64,000 nucleotides of DNA from Whitmania pigra (lineage: Eukaryota; Annelida; Clitellata; Hirudinida; Haemopidae): the NCBI GenBank assembly GCA_021613335.1, contig JAJTWR010000251.1, forward strand, positions 1,680,501-1,744,500, written 5' to 3'. The notes under the pieces are model-generated. The model was not told the DNA's origin. It made no database searches and saw nothing but the letters and a program-made list of their open reading frames with translations. Shown in pieces: positions 11,895-45,548 of the stretch (position 1 is the first letter of the stretch; each line of letters opens with the position of its first letter). A program made the position numbers and the translations under genes.

Positions 11895-14153
11895 TCAAAT
11901 TACGAAGGAGGCAAGCTTTATATTGGGCACCATTCTTGCAATATGCATTGTATTTGTATTCTTGAAGCTTTCTCCAAACATGTACGAATGTAGCCAATCA
12001 TGATCAGCATAAGCCCATCGAGTGACTTCGTTACTGAAACTTCTAAGAATAAGACTCTTGCACAGGGCTTGACCTCTGGGGTTTAAGAATTTGAGGGGTT
12101 TTGGGTGACATTTGCTTGAGAGAGTGCCACTCTCACTCCTGTCATAGGTGGGGAAAAAGAACTTTGGGGGCAAAACTAAAACTTCTGTTTGTGTAACAAA
12201 TGTTCTTTTTTCCTGAAGTTGGAAAAAAATTAATATAATCAAATGCTGTGAAAATGATGAATATTGTTGGGCCATAATTTATTTTTTAGAAAATAAGCAT
12301 ACATTGTACCTAAAAGTTAACATTAATGTTCATATATTATAAAAGTTGTTTAGAAAACTGCTATATCTAAAATTTGTACAACACTCAATGTGGCAAAGCT
12401 AATAAATATTGCTAACAAATATTAAATATATATATACTGACAAACATTTAATAAAGGTAATAAATTAAAAACTCTGTATTAACTTATGTTACGTGTGTTA
12501 CAGAATCATTGTTTTAACCTTATTGCACCAGTCTCGGTAGACATTATTAAAAAATATTGGCCCTGTTGCTTCAAGATAGTCTCCAAAATATAAGCCAGCT
12601 GCCTTCTGTAAAATTGTAATTAATTAATGGTTATAATCTTCATCACCAACAACTATTTATCTAACACTTACACCCAATTGGATGATATAGTATATTCTAG
12701 TGACATAGATTGTTGATGGAGTAACTAGATGAAGCTAATTAAATATATATTCCAATGAGCGTAGAAACAATTACTTCTAGGGATTCCATAGTTAATTGTA
12801 AGAATGGATGTTCCTCCTTGCAGGCAATGAATCCATTAAGTACATTGGTATCATTTTGTTCCCTGATGACAAAAGAGTGTTCGTAGGGTTCTTCGCTGAT
12901 AATGCAGTCATAAGTCTGGGTCCAATTGTCAAGAGGCTGTAAACAACTCATATCTAGGTCAACATAAATACCTCCATACTGATGAATAATGAAGTACCTA
13001 GCAGCATCTGAAAATAATGTTGCAGAATCATTAATTTGCACTTATTTAAAGTTGGTGATGGGCTAAGCATAGTTGTCCACACATGCGATGCAGATTTATT
13101 TGAAAATATATTGTTGTCATTTTATAAGTAAATATAATTATAATTGGAAATTATTTTTAAAATAAAATCATTTTGTGATTAACTACATTTATAATTTTAG
13201 GTCTGACCAACTGACCTGCTCTGAAGATAGAAGATATATATGAATCATAGAGGACAAGGTAACGTGGGTATTGGGTTTCAATCAGCTTCCTGGCATCATC
13301 TAAAGTCCAAAACCAATGCTCCCAATCTGGATTCATGGATTTCCATGTCTTTATCCACTTTGAAAATCTTTTTGGTACTTCATGTGTGTCCCATATCTTT
13401 TTAAAAAGTAAAGTAAATGACAAAAATTTTAGTTTTCATTAAATTTGAAATCATGTTATGAAAATGAATAAATGACTAAACTTTGCTTATTAGCAGGTTA
13501 GATATGCCCTGATGATTTTTAGTGTTAAACTCTATAATTGCTATGTTATGTGCTTAATTTAGGCTAATTTGCATTTTAACATTTCTTAACTAGATAATGT
13601 TGCTGGCATTCCATCTTTTTAAAAAATATTTTCTTGATTATATGTAGATATATGAATTCACTGTTATGATTATGCAATAATGAAAAAGTTTCAAAAATTC
13701 CATTTGAGCCTAAAAAGACATGTGTACCTATGAATGTCACCATTTTTGCAGATTTTGATTATCACATTAAGCTTCCATACCTGGTGTATAATATGAGGTA
13801 TTCCGTCTGAATATGGATCATCTCTTTTAAAACCTTTTTTCAAGAAAACAGGTTTAAAGTTGATATTTGGAAAGAGTTGTTCGTCATCAGTCGGATCAAT
13901 CGATGTTTTTATATCTGAAGTTGAACAAGCGACTGAACGATTGACGTGAATATTTATAGCAACCAACATCAATCTCAATTATTTTGAACGATTATTTTCA
14001 GCATGATTACGTACCTTCCTGAAACTTTTCAAAGGAATCTGTAATATCTTCTCGCTTAAATATAATTCTTAGAACCAAACCCACAATTAACAGCACAACA
14101 AAGACTTTACCGTATTTAACCAGAGGCAATCTTTGGCAGGGCTTCGGTGGCAT
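11895..14153 (-). CDS. Type II membrane DXD glycosyltransferase (OCH1/Gly_transf_sug-like)
   Basis: Six exons on the minus strand: 14015-14153, 13781-13914, 13216-13396, 12775-13007, 12519-12605 and 11895-12212, total 1,092 nt (363 aa plus stop). The start ATG at 14151-14153 precedes a short cytosolic stretch and a hydrophobic segment at about residues 16-31 (VFVVLLIVGLVLRIIF), as in Golgi type II enzymes. Motifs in order: IPHIIHQ spliced to IWDTHEVPKRF, WTLDDARKLI, then DAARYFIIHQYGGIYVDLDM with the metal-binding DLD at residues 168-170, ATGPIFF, VLPPKFFFP and a closing YADHDWLHSY with the family's H-x-W. The family transfers a sugar from a nucleotide sugar, for instance in mannosyl or galactosyl transfer. 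The exact donor and acceptor cannot be read from the sequence. It is upstream-adjacent to the sodium channel stop but has no visible functional tie. Confidence 0.88.
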
Positions 14154-14949
14154 CGCCGAATTTCCGAGTTTACATTTTGTTTCTACCTACCGGTAGAAAG
14201 TACAGGTGAGCCGATGTTTTAAATTTTAATTTGAATTGACTGTCTGAGCAATTATCTTAGCAATTATTATCAGAGCTAAGTTTGTCGATATTGCTTTTCT
14301 TTTCTCAACAACGATGGAACGACATATACTAAATAAATTTGTATTGCTTTAAAGACGTGGGTCAGGCATAAGGGATCAAGGAATGTGAAACAATGTACAT
14401 ATCTGAGCCATAACATGCTAATCTAAAGTACGCACTAAAGGTTGTATAAGCTAAAAGAATAGATGTAATCGGTGGAAGCGAAAAATGTGATGACTATGAA
14501 GGTGTCGATATTTATAGGGTCACTTTGTTACAATAACTATGGCTAACAAAACGCACTCCTACGGACAGCAATAGCTACAATATCACTAGTAAAAAAATAG
14601 GCTCCCTAGGATAGTGCGATATGAATGATAATAATGATAATAATCATGATAATATAAAATTCGTACAAAAATATTATTCGTAGCAAAATACTCGGACATG
14701 CAGGCAGGCGGGAAAGACATGGAGACACACAAAAATGACTTTTAAACGGACACTCATATAAGCATGTACCCGGAAATATAATATCGAAAAAATAATCTGA
14801 ATTTAGTACTAATAACATACGATAAATGATTTTGAAGTAATTGCGGCGTCACCTTTACACGGAGTTGTACAACGATCACAAAATATCTGAATCGCTACAA
14901 TAACATTCGGAATCGGTAAGAAAATGTCAGCGGAAATATAAAAAAAACT
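14154..14949. other. Gap between glycosyltransferase start and sodium channel stop
   Basis: About 800 bp holding the promoter side of the glycosyltransferase and the 3' UTR of the sodium channel, both on the minus strand. I see no convincing TATA box or other gene. ATTATTATC-type simple sequence lies at about 14625-14655. Confidence 0.5.
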
Positions 14950-35121
<20,172 letters not shown>

Positions 35122-36151
35122 TGCTTCCGGTTATTCACGACAGAAATTTCAGATGTTGTCTCTTGTCGTGAAGACTGCAAGAAAAAATGTAAAATTTTAA
35201 ATTTTAAGTTTGAATTTCTACAGCGGAACCTCACAAATAAGTCGAAAAAATATGAAAACCAATTTTAGTATCAATAAAACGAATTTCATGCTCGTCGTCG
35301 TCGTCATTATCATTATCATCATACTTGGAAGTATTCCTCTCTTGAAGTAAATTTGTAAAATTGAAGGCAATTAAAAACGCCTGGAGTTCGAATTCGCTGA
35401 TGGTTTCGTTAATTGTTCTTCGCTTTTTTTCTGAATTCACTTTTAAATTCATCATCATCATCAGCATCACCGTCGTGATCCAAATGATTGAAATTACTTT
35501 TTACATTAGCCATGGAATGGTGATGTCATGGAAAAGGTGGGAGGAGCAAGCGTGGAGACGTCAATGTTCGTAGAAGGGAAATTAGGTTGCCTGTGAGGGA
35601 ACGCTCTGTGAACACACGCCAATGTGCAGGACTGGTGGAAGGATGGATGGATGGATGGATGGATGGAAAAGGGGAATGATTAAAATATTCACCATCCAAT
35701 TACTCCCCAGTAATGATCCACGTGTGAAAACAATCTTACGAAGGCGATTTGTTATCTTCGAAGCGCAGCTGGCTATAGATGGTGGGCGCAATGGCCCAAT
35801 GATGACGACAACGACGACGTCGACCGCGGTTAAGATGACGACGACGATGATGTGGCTTTCATAGGATCCTCGAAGAACAGCGCATTGGTGTCATTTTAAG
35901 GCACAGCACGTGCCTAGGTCTGTGAATGCGGCAATTACTGGCAGAGCTAAGTGGCTTTTAAATTTTAGCTCACAAATCAAACTGATCTTCCACACGAAAT
36001 GACCAGGTTAACAATTATCATCCACTTACGGGTTAAAGCAATGTTGATGATAATATTGTTAATGTTCTTGTTGCAAAGTAATTAATAATTACTCAGTAAT
36101 TCCATATATGATGATAATAATTATTATGAATGTTGTTATTTGTAAAATTAT

Positions 36152-36465
<314 letters not shown>

Positions 36466-36559
36466 TTATTCCACCCTCATGGACTCGAGACACACCTCTG
36501 CTTCTCATGCGATGCTGAATAATCGGCTTACGAGAGGAACTTTCCTCCATCAAGCAGCT

Positions 36560-36870
36560 ACGTGATGATTGTGATGATGACCATGTCAATGCTGATTATG
36601 ATGACGACGTCAATGATGATAATGATGATGATGATGATGATGACGATGATGACGACGTCAATGATGATAATGATGATGATGATGATGACGATGATGACGA
36701 CGTCAGTGCTGATGATGATGATGACGATGTCATTGCCAATTATGATGACGACGTCAATGATGATGATGATGATGATGACGACGTCAGTGCTGATGATGAT
36801 GACGACGTCAGTGTTGATGATGATGACGATGTCAATGCTGATAATGATAACGACATCAGTGCTGTTAATG
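36560..36870 (+). repeat. GATGAC/GAT array with repeated GACGTCA
   Basis: Degenerate GAT/GAC trinucleotide array in which GATGACGACGTCA occurs about six times (near 36603, 36651, 36693, 36743, 36774 and 36798). GACGTCA is one base short of the palindromic CRE TGACGTCA. It lies 1.4-1.7 kb upstream of the Nav start codon. Confidence 0.8.
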
Positions 36871-37104
36871 GACAAGCTGAAAAAGCGGAGAGACCGATAG
36901 TCAGAATGTAAGGTGAATTAGAATTTGAAATTTTGGAATATTTACAATCATTTAAAATTAAAGACATTTTATGTTTCTATTATTAATTACATGAATAATA
37001 CTATTATTGTTTTAACATTTTGTCATTTTTGTTATCGTTATTATTCACGAAAGTACTCCCGAAGTTTTTGATGTTGTCAAAGGCTCTGAGTGTAAGAATA
37101 TGTA

Positions 37105-37340
<236 letters not shown>

Positions 37341-37944
37341 TAATATATACAAGAATAGCAGTTCTAACCTCAATATTTTAATGCAATCGAACTGTTATGA
37401 CATTTGAAGCTTCAGGTGAGCAACGACGATGATTGCTCTTGTTCTCCATTTCACATTTTTCTCAAAATAAATAGATAAATAAATAAATAAATAAATAGTT
37501 ATCCTCGGAAACAACAAATTTGTCCTTGATTGCTGAAGACAAACTTCTACGGTGAAGGCGATGCATTGTGAACCATCGCTTCATAATTACGTCATTAGTT
37601 AACTTAATCTAATTTGATCATGATATTATAATAGTTTATAATTAAGTTGGAATTATTTGTTGTTAATTATTAAATTTCTGCAAATTAATTAGTCATCCTC
37701 GCTTTGCAGCTTCTAAAAGGAAGTTCTTATAAGCGGTTCGTGGCTCTTATAAAGCAGAAAAATCGAAATGTTCGTCGTCGTTGTCTTCATCATCATTTCG
37801 GTTTTTGCAGTTTGCAGTATTAATGAAATAAAAACATTATAAATAAATAATTTTTGAACTCTAGAAGTCGGCACTAAAATCAAGTTTATTTTAAAAGATT
37901 TGAATAATAAAAAATTAATCAAAAGATGCGAAAACTTTGAAGAA

Positions 37945-38400
<456 letters not shown>

Positions 38401-39019
38401 ACCACCACCGCGATCGTCGTCCCCTTTTCATCGTTAGTCCTTCATGCCTTCATTCCCTCTTAACGTCATTTTCATCATTTCGATGTTCATCTTCCTGGCC
38501 AAAGGTTTAAGAATTCCTTTTTAGCTTCAGGCGTTCGTGATTTATTTTTCGACACGTTAATTATTTATTCAAATTTATTTATTGTTTAAGAAAGTAAGCA
38601 AACATTTCGCAAACAATTCATGTTTACTTATTTCAAAGAGGCCAAAGATGATGTAAAATAGCGTAAAAGTAGTTAATTCATACAATAAACAAATACTTAT
38701 TTATCAGTTAAATGTTCAGTCGCTAAGAAAAATAATAAGATAAAAGCCACTGACAATGACTACAAAGCAATTAAATTAAATATTAAAGGAATTATATATT
38801 ATATTCGGTATACATGTTCACTGGAAAGAAGTAGAAATTTTGTGGACGAATAAATTTCTGGTTGAATGGATTTGCAGATGAATGAATTCATGAATGAATG
38901 AATATTTGACCGATGGGGTTGCAAGGTGATTGGACGCCAACTCCTTGAAAAGCCTTGTCGTGTGGAGATAGACTGACGACGTCGGCTTTGTCAGTTTACA
39001 GAGACAAACTTTGCTGTCG

Positions 39020-39035
39020 CCACCATCATCATCAC

Positions 39036-39066
<31 letters not shown>

Positions 39067-39085
39067 TCATCATCATCATCATCAT
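39020..39085 (+). repeat. ATC trinucleotide microsatellite
   Basis: Short ATC array of about 65 bp in the same repeat-rich intergenic region. Confidence 0.85.
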
Positions 39086-39341
39086 CCCTGCATTAACTGC
39101 AACTAACTTTAAAACTCTAACAAACATGAAATGTCTATTTTCTGTCGATCATCATCATCATCATTTTCATGTCGATATGCATCAGCCATCTCCATTTCAA
39201 AAATAATCGTTATCAACACCACTAATCCTTAGGCAACGAAGATTAATTTTATTTCCTTGCGTGGGAGGACAGAGGGCGCAGACGTGACATGAAAATAATC
39301 CATGACATCCAATTAGTTACCAATAATGAGGGCCACCCATT

Positions 39342-39430
39342 ATATTCATCAAGTCATTATATTCATCATCAAGTCATTGTCTTCGTCATCAAGTCATTAT
39401 TTTCGTCATCAAGTCATTATCTTCGTCATC
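39342..39430 (+). repeat. 20-bp minisatellite
   Basis: About four and a half copies of a unit close to TTCGTCATCAAGTCATTATC. Confidence 0.85.
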
Positions 39431-40111
39431 GCCATCGTCATCAACCTCACAATGATGCTTGAATATTTTTAAAGCTGAACATGAAATTCTACAGGAATGC
39501 CCATGTATTAATTATTAACCATTTATGAATATGTAATGTTGCAATGATCCGCAAACCAATGACAAGCCATTTTATATTTTTATTCGTTAGCACGTATTTC
39601 AATATTTTTTTCTAAACAAGAATTTTTGATAAAGATAATTTTTCTTATTCATTCATTCATTCAACTTCCATTCATAAGCCGTGATAAATTTACTTCATTT
39701 TGTTTATTAATGTAATAATATATCCATGCCTTCATTACTAATGTATTTTGTTGAAGTATTATTGTTAAATTGCACAAATATAAATCAAGTGCAATTGAAG
39801 TCCGAGACCAAAATTATGTAATTTCTTCGTCAAAGCATCGCCGTCAAAAAAAGCATTCGTTACCATTTCTACTCACAAACTCAGGCACAAAGCTATGAAG
39901 AAAATAAACTTCTGTAATTTTTATTTATTTATTTAATTAATTAAAACAATCATAAATTATAATATGAATAATTACGACAAATCATTTCAAAATAATTTAT
40001 GCAGTCTCTTTTTATGTTCGCGCACCTGGTCATCACTAAATTAAACAAGCAACAAATCAATTAATATTTTATAATTGGCAGGTATTCGTCAATGAGCAGT
40101 ACTTTTCATAC

Positions 40112-40285
40112 ATAATAATTAACATATTTAATAATAATTAACATATTTAATAATAATTAACATATTTAATAATAATTAACATATTTAATAATAATTAACA
40201 TATTTAATAATAATTAACATATTTAATAATAATTAACATATTTAATAATAATTAACATATTTAATAACAATTAACATATTTATTG
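40112..40285 (+). repeat. 19-bp AT-rich minisatellite
   Basis: About nine near-identical copies of AATTAACATATTTAATAAT; one copy near the end has a T-to-C change (AATAACAATT). Confidence 0.92.
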
Positions 40286-40598
40286 AACAACCGGATAAGT
40301 TCCTGAAGACTAGCGAATAAAAATGTCGAATCTCTTTGAATAACATAGCATAATTTCCTAGTGAACACATTGTAATCATTCTCATTTATTTACAACTACT
40401 TCAACTCACCTAAGTGTCTGACTAATAATATTAATGATAAAAAATACAATGATAACAAGAGCAATAATATAATTACAATATAACTTATATATAAATATTA
40501 ATACATATATTAATACAACAATAATAGTAATAATAATATTAATAACAATAATAATCATAATCATAAAAGATCATCTCACGATGCAAGCAATAACAATG

Positions 40599-43500
40599 TT
40601 ATATTGCTGGAAAAGAGCGCAAATAATGGGATGTGGTGATGATGATGATGATGATGATGATGATGAGATAAAAGATGCGAAAGGCAGAAGGTGCTGAGGA
40701 GGACATGTTGCCATCAAGGACGAAAACTTCTAACACCGGTTGCCAAGGATTCTCCCCGGTGTCGTATCTTTGCGAGCATTCATCGACTGTTGAAACAACA
40801 AAATAACAAAATTTATAGGTTACATAAAATGAACATCACCACACATGTCATCCATTGGTACACAAATAAAATTCAGTCGTTTATCGATGCATCAATTCAT
40901 TGGCCACTCAAATGCATCTTTAACCATGTAAAACTAGACAGAATGTATAACACTATAAAATATGAAGAATTTTAATAGCGGTCTGTTGTTTGATTGTAAT
41001 CATTGTTACGGGCAGCATGAACTTACAAAGTCTTTCATTTTCATTGAGGACCAATCTGAGGCTGCTGCCTTCATCAGGAGTGTTGCTCTTTGCTGTCTGT
41101 TTGACGTCGCAGTGGGCAGAAGATGATCTCGACATGTGAATCTCTCTCCATCCCACTCTCTCATAAACCTGGAGATCAATAAATTAGCAATTTATCATAT
41201 TTATTGTGATTATTAAATAAATTATTTGCCATAAATTAATTTGCCTAGACTCGGTTTAGCGTTATAGTGGCTTTTATTTTGGTAATTCACTCAGCATTTA
41301 GATATCGCATTTTAATGCATTGTATAACAATTGTAAGTAACATAAAACACAACGTTTAGAGAGACTTGTGACACACTGACAAAATAATCCCGAACTTTTG
41401 CCATGCATACTCATAGTTATTGACATTTTAAGAATTATTGGCGTTTTTTTGGTCGAGTCATTGTCGTCCATGGCACAATGCTGCTTGATCGAAATTAAGG
41501 AAGCCAGAGCAGGTCAAGTAATCAGAAAAACTTGACAATTTCATTACTGAGCAGGAAATAATATAAACACTTTGAAAACTAAAGAATTACAAGTATCGTT
41601 GGAATTATGAGTTTTCAAGCCGTGGGTAACTTAAGCTCTCGGTTGTCCAATTCCAGATTTACGGAAGAAATTATAAGTGGCAGATGTGATGGCAAATTTG
41701 TAATTAAAAAAATAGTAGCAAAGAAATGAAGAAATTCAACCGAAAACATGTCATGTATCGGCATTCGCATGGAAGATTAAGATTAAGATTGAACAAGATT
41801 TAGGTGTTAGAAAAGCAAACAAGATCTCAAGTGATGAAGTTTTTTGAATTAATTCGAAAAAAGTGTTCGTCTGGTCATCTCCTGTTTGCCTTCTAAGTGT
41901 GAAGTTCTAAGCGTAAATCTCGACTTAAAATCTTCGCTACAAAACTGTCATAACACCTTATTTCTTTTAAGCTCACTGTCAATGTACTAGATTGTATTCA
42001 TGTAGATGTTCGAATAATTTTTAGACATCTTCAAAACTGAAAAGAAACAGGCAATATTGTGTTGTGGGATTTATTTGTAAACAAACCGAGACACTTGATA
42101 CCGAGGTATCGAGATGAGACCTCTCGAGCAGACTTCAAAGAATTCAAAAATCGAGATTTTAACAACGACTTAGAAAGTTCGGAATAAAACTTTCTTATGA
42201 ACCGAAGAGCCGATCTTGTCTAATTATCATTGTTCATTTTGTTGACAATTGATTGCAGGATATAAAAATTTATGACAAACTGTTGATAGGAAAGATAAAA
42301 GCTTGTGACTAATTAACTAAATAAGGATAATAATAACTATATAAATAATTAACTAAAAAATTAAATAATAAAGGTCATCTTTTTAAGCAATATTATTAAA
42401 ATTTATAGAAATTAATTTGCTATGCAATTTTTGACACAATGTCGTTCAATCCAAGATTTTTATATTAGAATGAGCATAATTGTACCATTCTTACACAAAA
42501 CATGTTTTTGTATAATTTTGTTGTGATGATGATGTTGTGTGTCTCTTGTAAAATAAAAACTAAATGAAAAAGTTTGGAATTTACATATCTCCTTCCTATT
42601 AAAGAGATTGACCGAATAAAACTTTTATTTGCACTCAAATATTTCATATTTATTAATAGTTCATGATACACTTACTAGGGAAAATTGTAAAATTTTGATT
42701 AAGGTTGACGAACCCAACACCTGAAGTTTGACACGGGATCGAGAAGGTCGTAGGTCAACATGTACGATTTCATGTTTTCCATCCAGTAACCCACACAAAT
42801 CAGCTCTCTGTCTGGAATATCTGAAAGTAGAAGCAGAAAGCTGAGAAGTTTTTCAGAATATTTACGAAAGGTGATGGTATAATAATTTTTATAGAAAATT
42901 ACTCTGAACTTAAACTTCTTTAGAGAACGTTTTTGCACTAGCTATTAATCCCTCCTAATTTAAACTTTGAATTCATTTTAGACAAAATCAAAGTACAATC
43001 ATAAAAATTTGAACAGGTGATTGAATTTCTTTGCACTAAAAAGATATTTCTAAAGTTTAGTTCGCAATGTTATCTAACACATGCAAGCTTGTGAGTTTGC
43101 ATAATTTTAATCGTTACATATTTATAAGATTGATTATAAATGATGAATTAGCACATTTTTATTGCAACAGATATTAACATCTACTCCACAAAATCTCACC
43201 ATACTCCCCAATTGGTCGCCCAGTGTGATCTAGTGATGCACAGTACGAGACATCTAAAGTCATTTTGGAAGGCTGAGCGTCGCACGATTTCAATTCTGAC
43301 TGATCTTCCTTGCAGTCGATTGTGTGTCTCGGCCTTTCCGTCATGCCTCCAACCTCTGTCTTGTATAGTTCCTCTTCATTGCCCTCTTGGATGAAGGTAT
43401 ACCTTCCTCCTATTGGGCAAGGAACTGGAGAGGGCGGATTCACTGCAGTTTTTGGGATTTGCGAGTGTCAACATTAATTTTGAAGCATCAGGTTTTTTTT

Positions 43501-45513
43501 TAAACTTTCAGGAGCAGTTAACAACTAATTACAACGAATATTATAAGGGGTTATAGTGAGTAAGAATTGATTCCGAGTCAGGAAGCTCAAATAATTTATG
43601 GGTATGTTTACAATAACTTCGTCGCTTAACTAATTCAATAAATATTGTCGTTATTATTTGTCGAAGTACTTCGCAATTACTGATAAACGTTGTTTTCAAG
43701 GTGTTAATATTATTTCAGTTCAAGGGACTTCATTTCATCTTTTTCCAATCTGAGGCAAACCCTCGCACAACGTGGGAAGACGATCTTTTTTGCTTCTGGC
43801 CAACATTCAGGGGGGAAAGACAAACCTTCGTAAAACATGAGATGACCTTTTTTCGTGTCTAAAGTCGTTGCTCCCTCCCCAAATTAGGTCCCTGTTGCAT
43901 TTATCTACATATTTAATTGATATCTGAACTTACTCATGAAATAAAAGTAGATCCACTCCTGTGATTCGTCTGACCTTTCATAAGTGAAAGTTGACCAAGT
44001 GCATGTCTCCCTGAATATCCTGGTAAGGTATTCCTGATCCTGGATCATGGACAAACGAGCAGACATAGGCTTGCCTGGAAGATTTTACAAAAATGGAATT
44101 AAAATCGTGCTTCATCCACAGAATAATCGTCGTTAGGAAATCCAACCAAAGTTACTAAAAAGATTATACTTAATTCATCGTTTTACAATTATCTAATTGA
44201 GCAGGCATTCAAAATGGTAGGAATTTTAAGTGACGTTCCAAACAAAAAATAGAGTGGTACTCACATTGACTTACCCATTCGAAATCTGATGATGCTGTGA
44301 TGCCTCTCCAGAAAATCGTAACAAACGAAGTGTGTTTCGCTGAAATTAACAAGTTAACTCTCAGACATTTTTCTTTGTAATTTTGGACTCAACACTACCG
44401 TTATAATCAACTAATTAATGTAATTGGCTAATGATTCTAAATGACTAATGTTGAGTAAAGCATCACAATTAATTGATTTTCACAATATATTTTAATATTT
44501 TAATGTTTGTGATATCCTTAAAATCCAACTCACCATCTTCCTTCATCAATGGTGAATGTAAGATATCTGCTATCGACATGGGCCATGCATATGAAATATG
44601 ACTTGAATACTTCATATTGGTTCAAAGTCGTCTCCTAAATAAAAATTTCAATAACCTCGAAATGTTTTAAAAAATTAAAAAATACTGAAATTATTAATTA
44701 TCACTTCGTGAAATATTACTCGAGTAAATTCCAGTACTTAGCATCTCCAAAGTTGAATTACGTCTCCATACCACTTAACTTAAGAGGTTTTAAGCTCAAA
44801 TGATGATTTTGTTGAAAAACATTTCTAATCAATTTAGCCGATAAATTATATTTAACATCTCAATTTATAACAATGCCAAGTTAACGATTACACTAATATC
44901 GATTAAACGTTTCCAAAATTGATATTTACAATGACAGACCTTGTAAATATGAGTGGCATTGATAGTAACTGAGTTGTCGTACTCCCCGCCCATGTAATAA
45001 ACCCCGGTGAAGTTACGGGGAAATCTGCATCCAGGATCAACTGAGGGAATCTCGCTGTAAATGGCTGCAATGCATTTTGAAGTTTATATTATTACAGCAT
45101 GCATTTAACTTTGTTTATTCTTTACATTATTACTTTTCTATTGCTGGTAAAAGGTTTAATGAGAGCCAACCAGCACTTTATATTAACGTATTAATATTCC
45201 TTTCATGATTTTATGACCTCATCATATTATTTACTGCTAACGTTGATAAGCAAATTGAACGGGTTCAATTAATCATCTGAAGAGCCATATTTGACAACCG
45301 TGTCTGATGAAATATGGAAAGTGATGAAATAAAATAAAAATAACAATGAAGTTTATTGACATTAAAAAATTCCTAATTTTCATCCATCACGTTATGCATC
45401 TTCAGTGCACCATACACTTACAGCAATGTCAAGTTGTTATTAAAAACGGTCCCATAGTAAGTTTGTTGTTTTTGTGATTGTGATGATGATTTTTAACATT
45501 AATATTATTAATG

Positions 45514-45548
<35 letters not shown>

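Noticed and set aside
12498..12500. Stop codon after TMIL as the end of the glycosyltransferase
   Set aside because: A GTTAAA donor at 12513-12518 splices in phase to an exon (11895-12212) with the family's VLPPKFFFP and HDW motifs, which gives a normal full-length protein.
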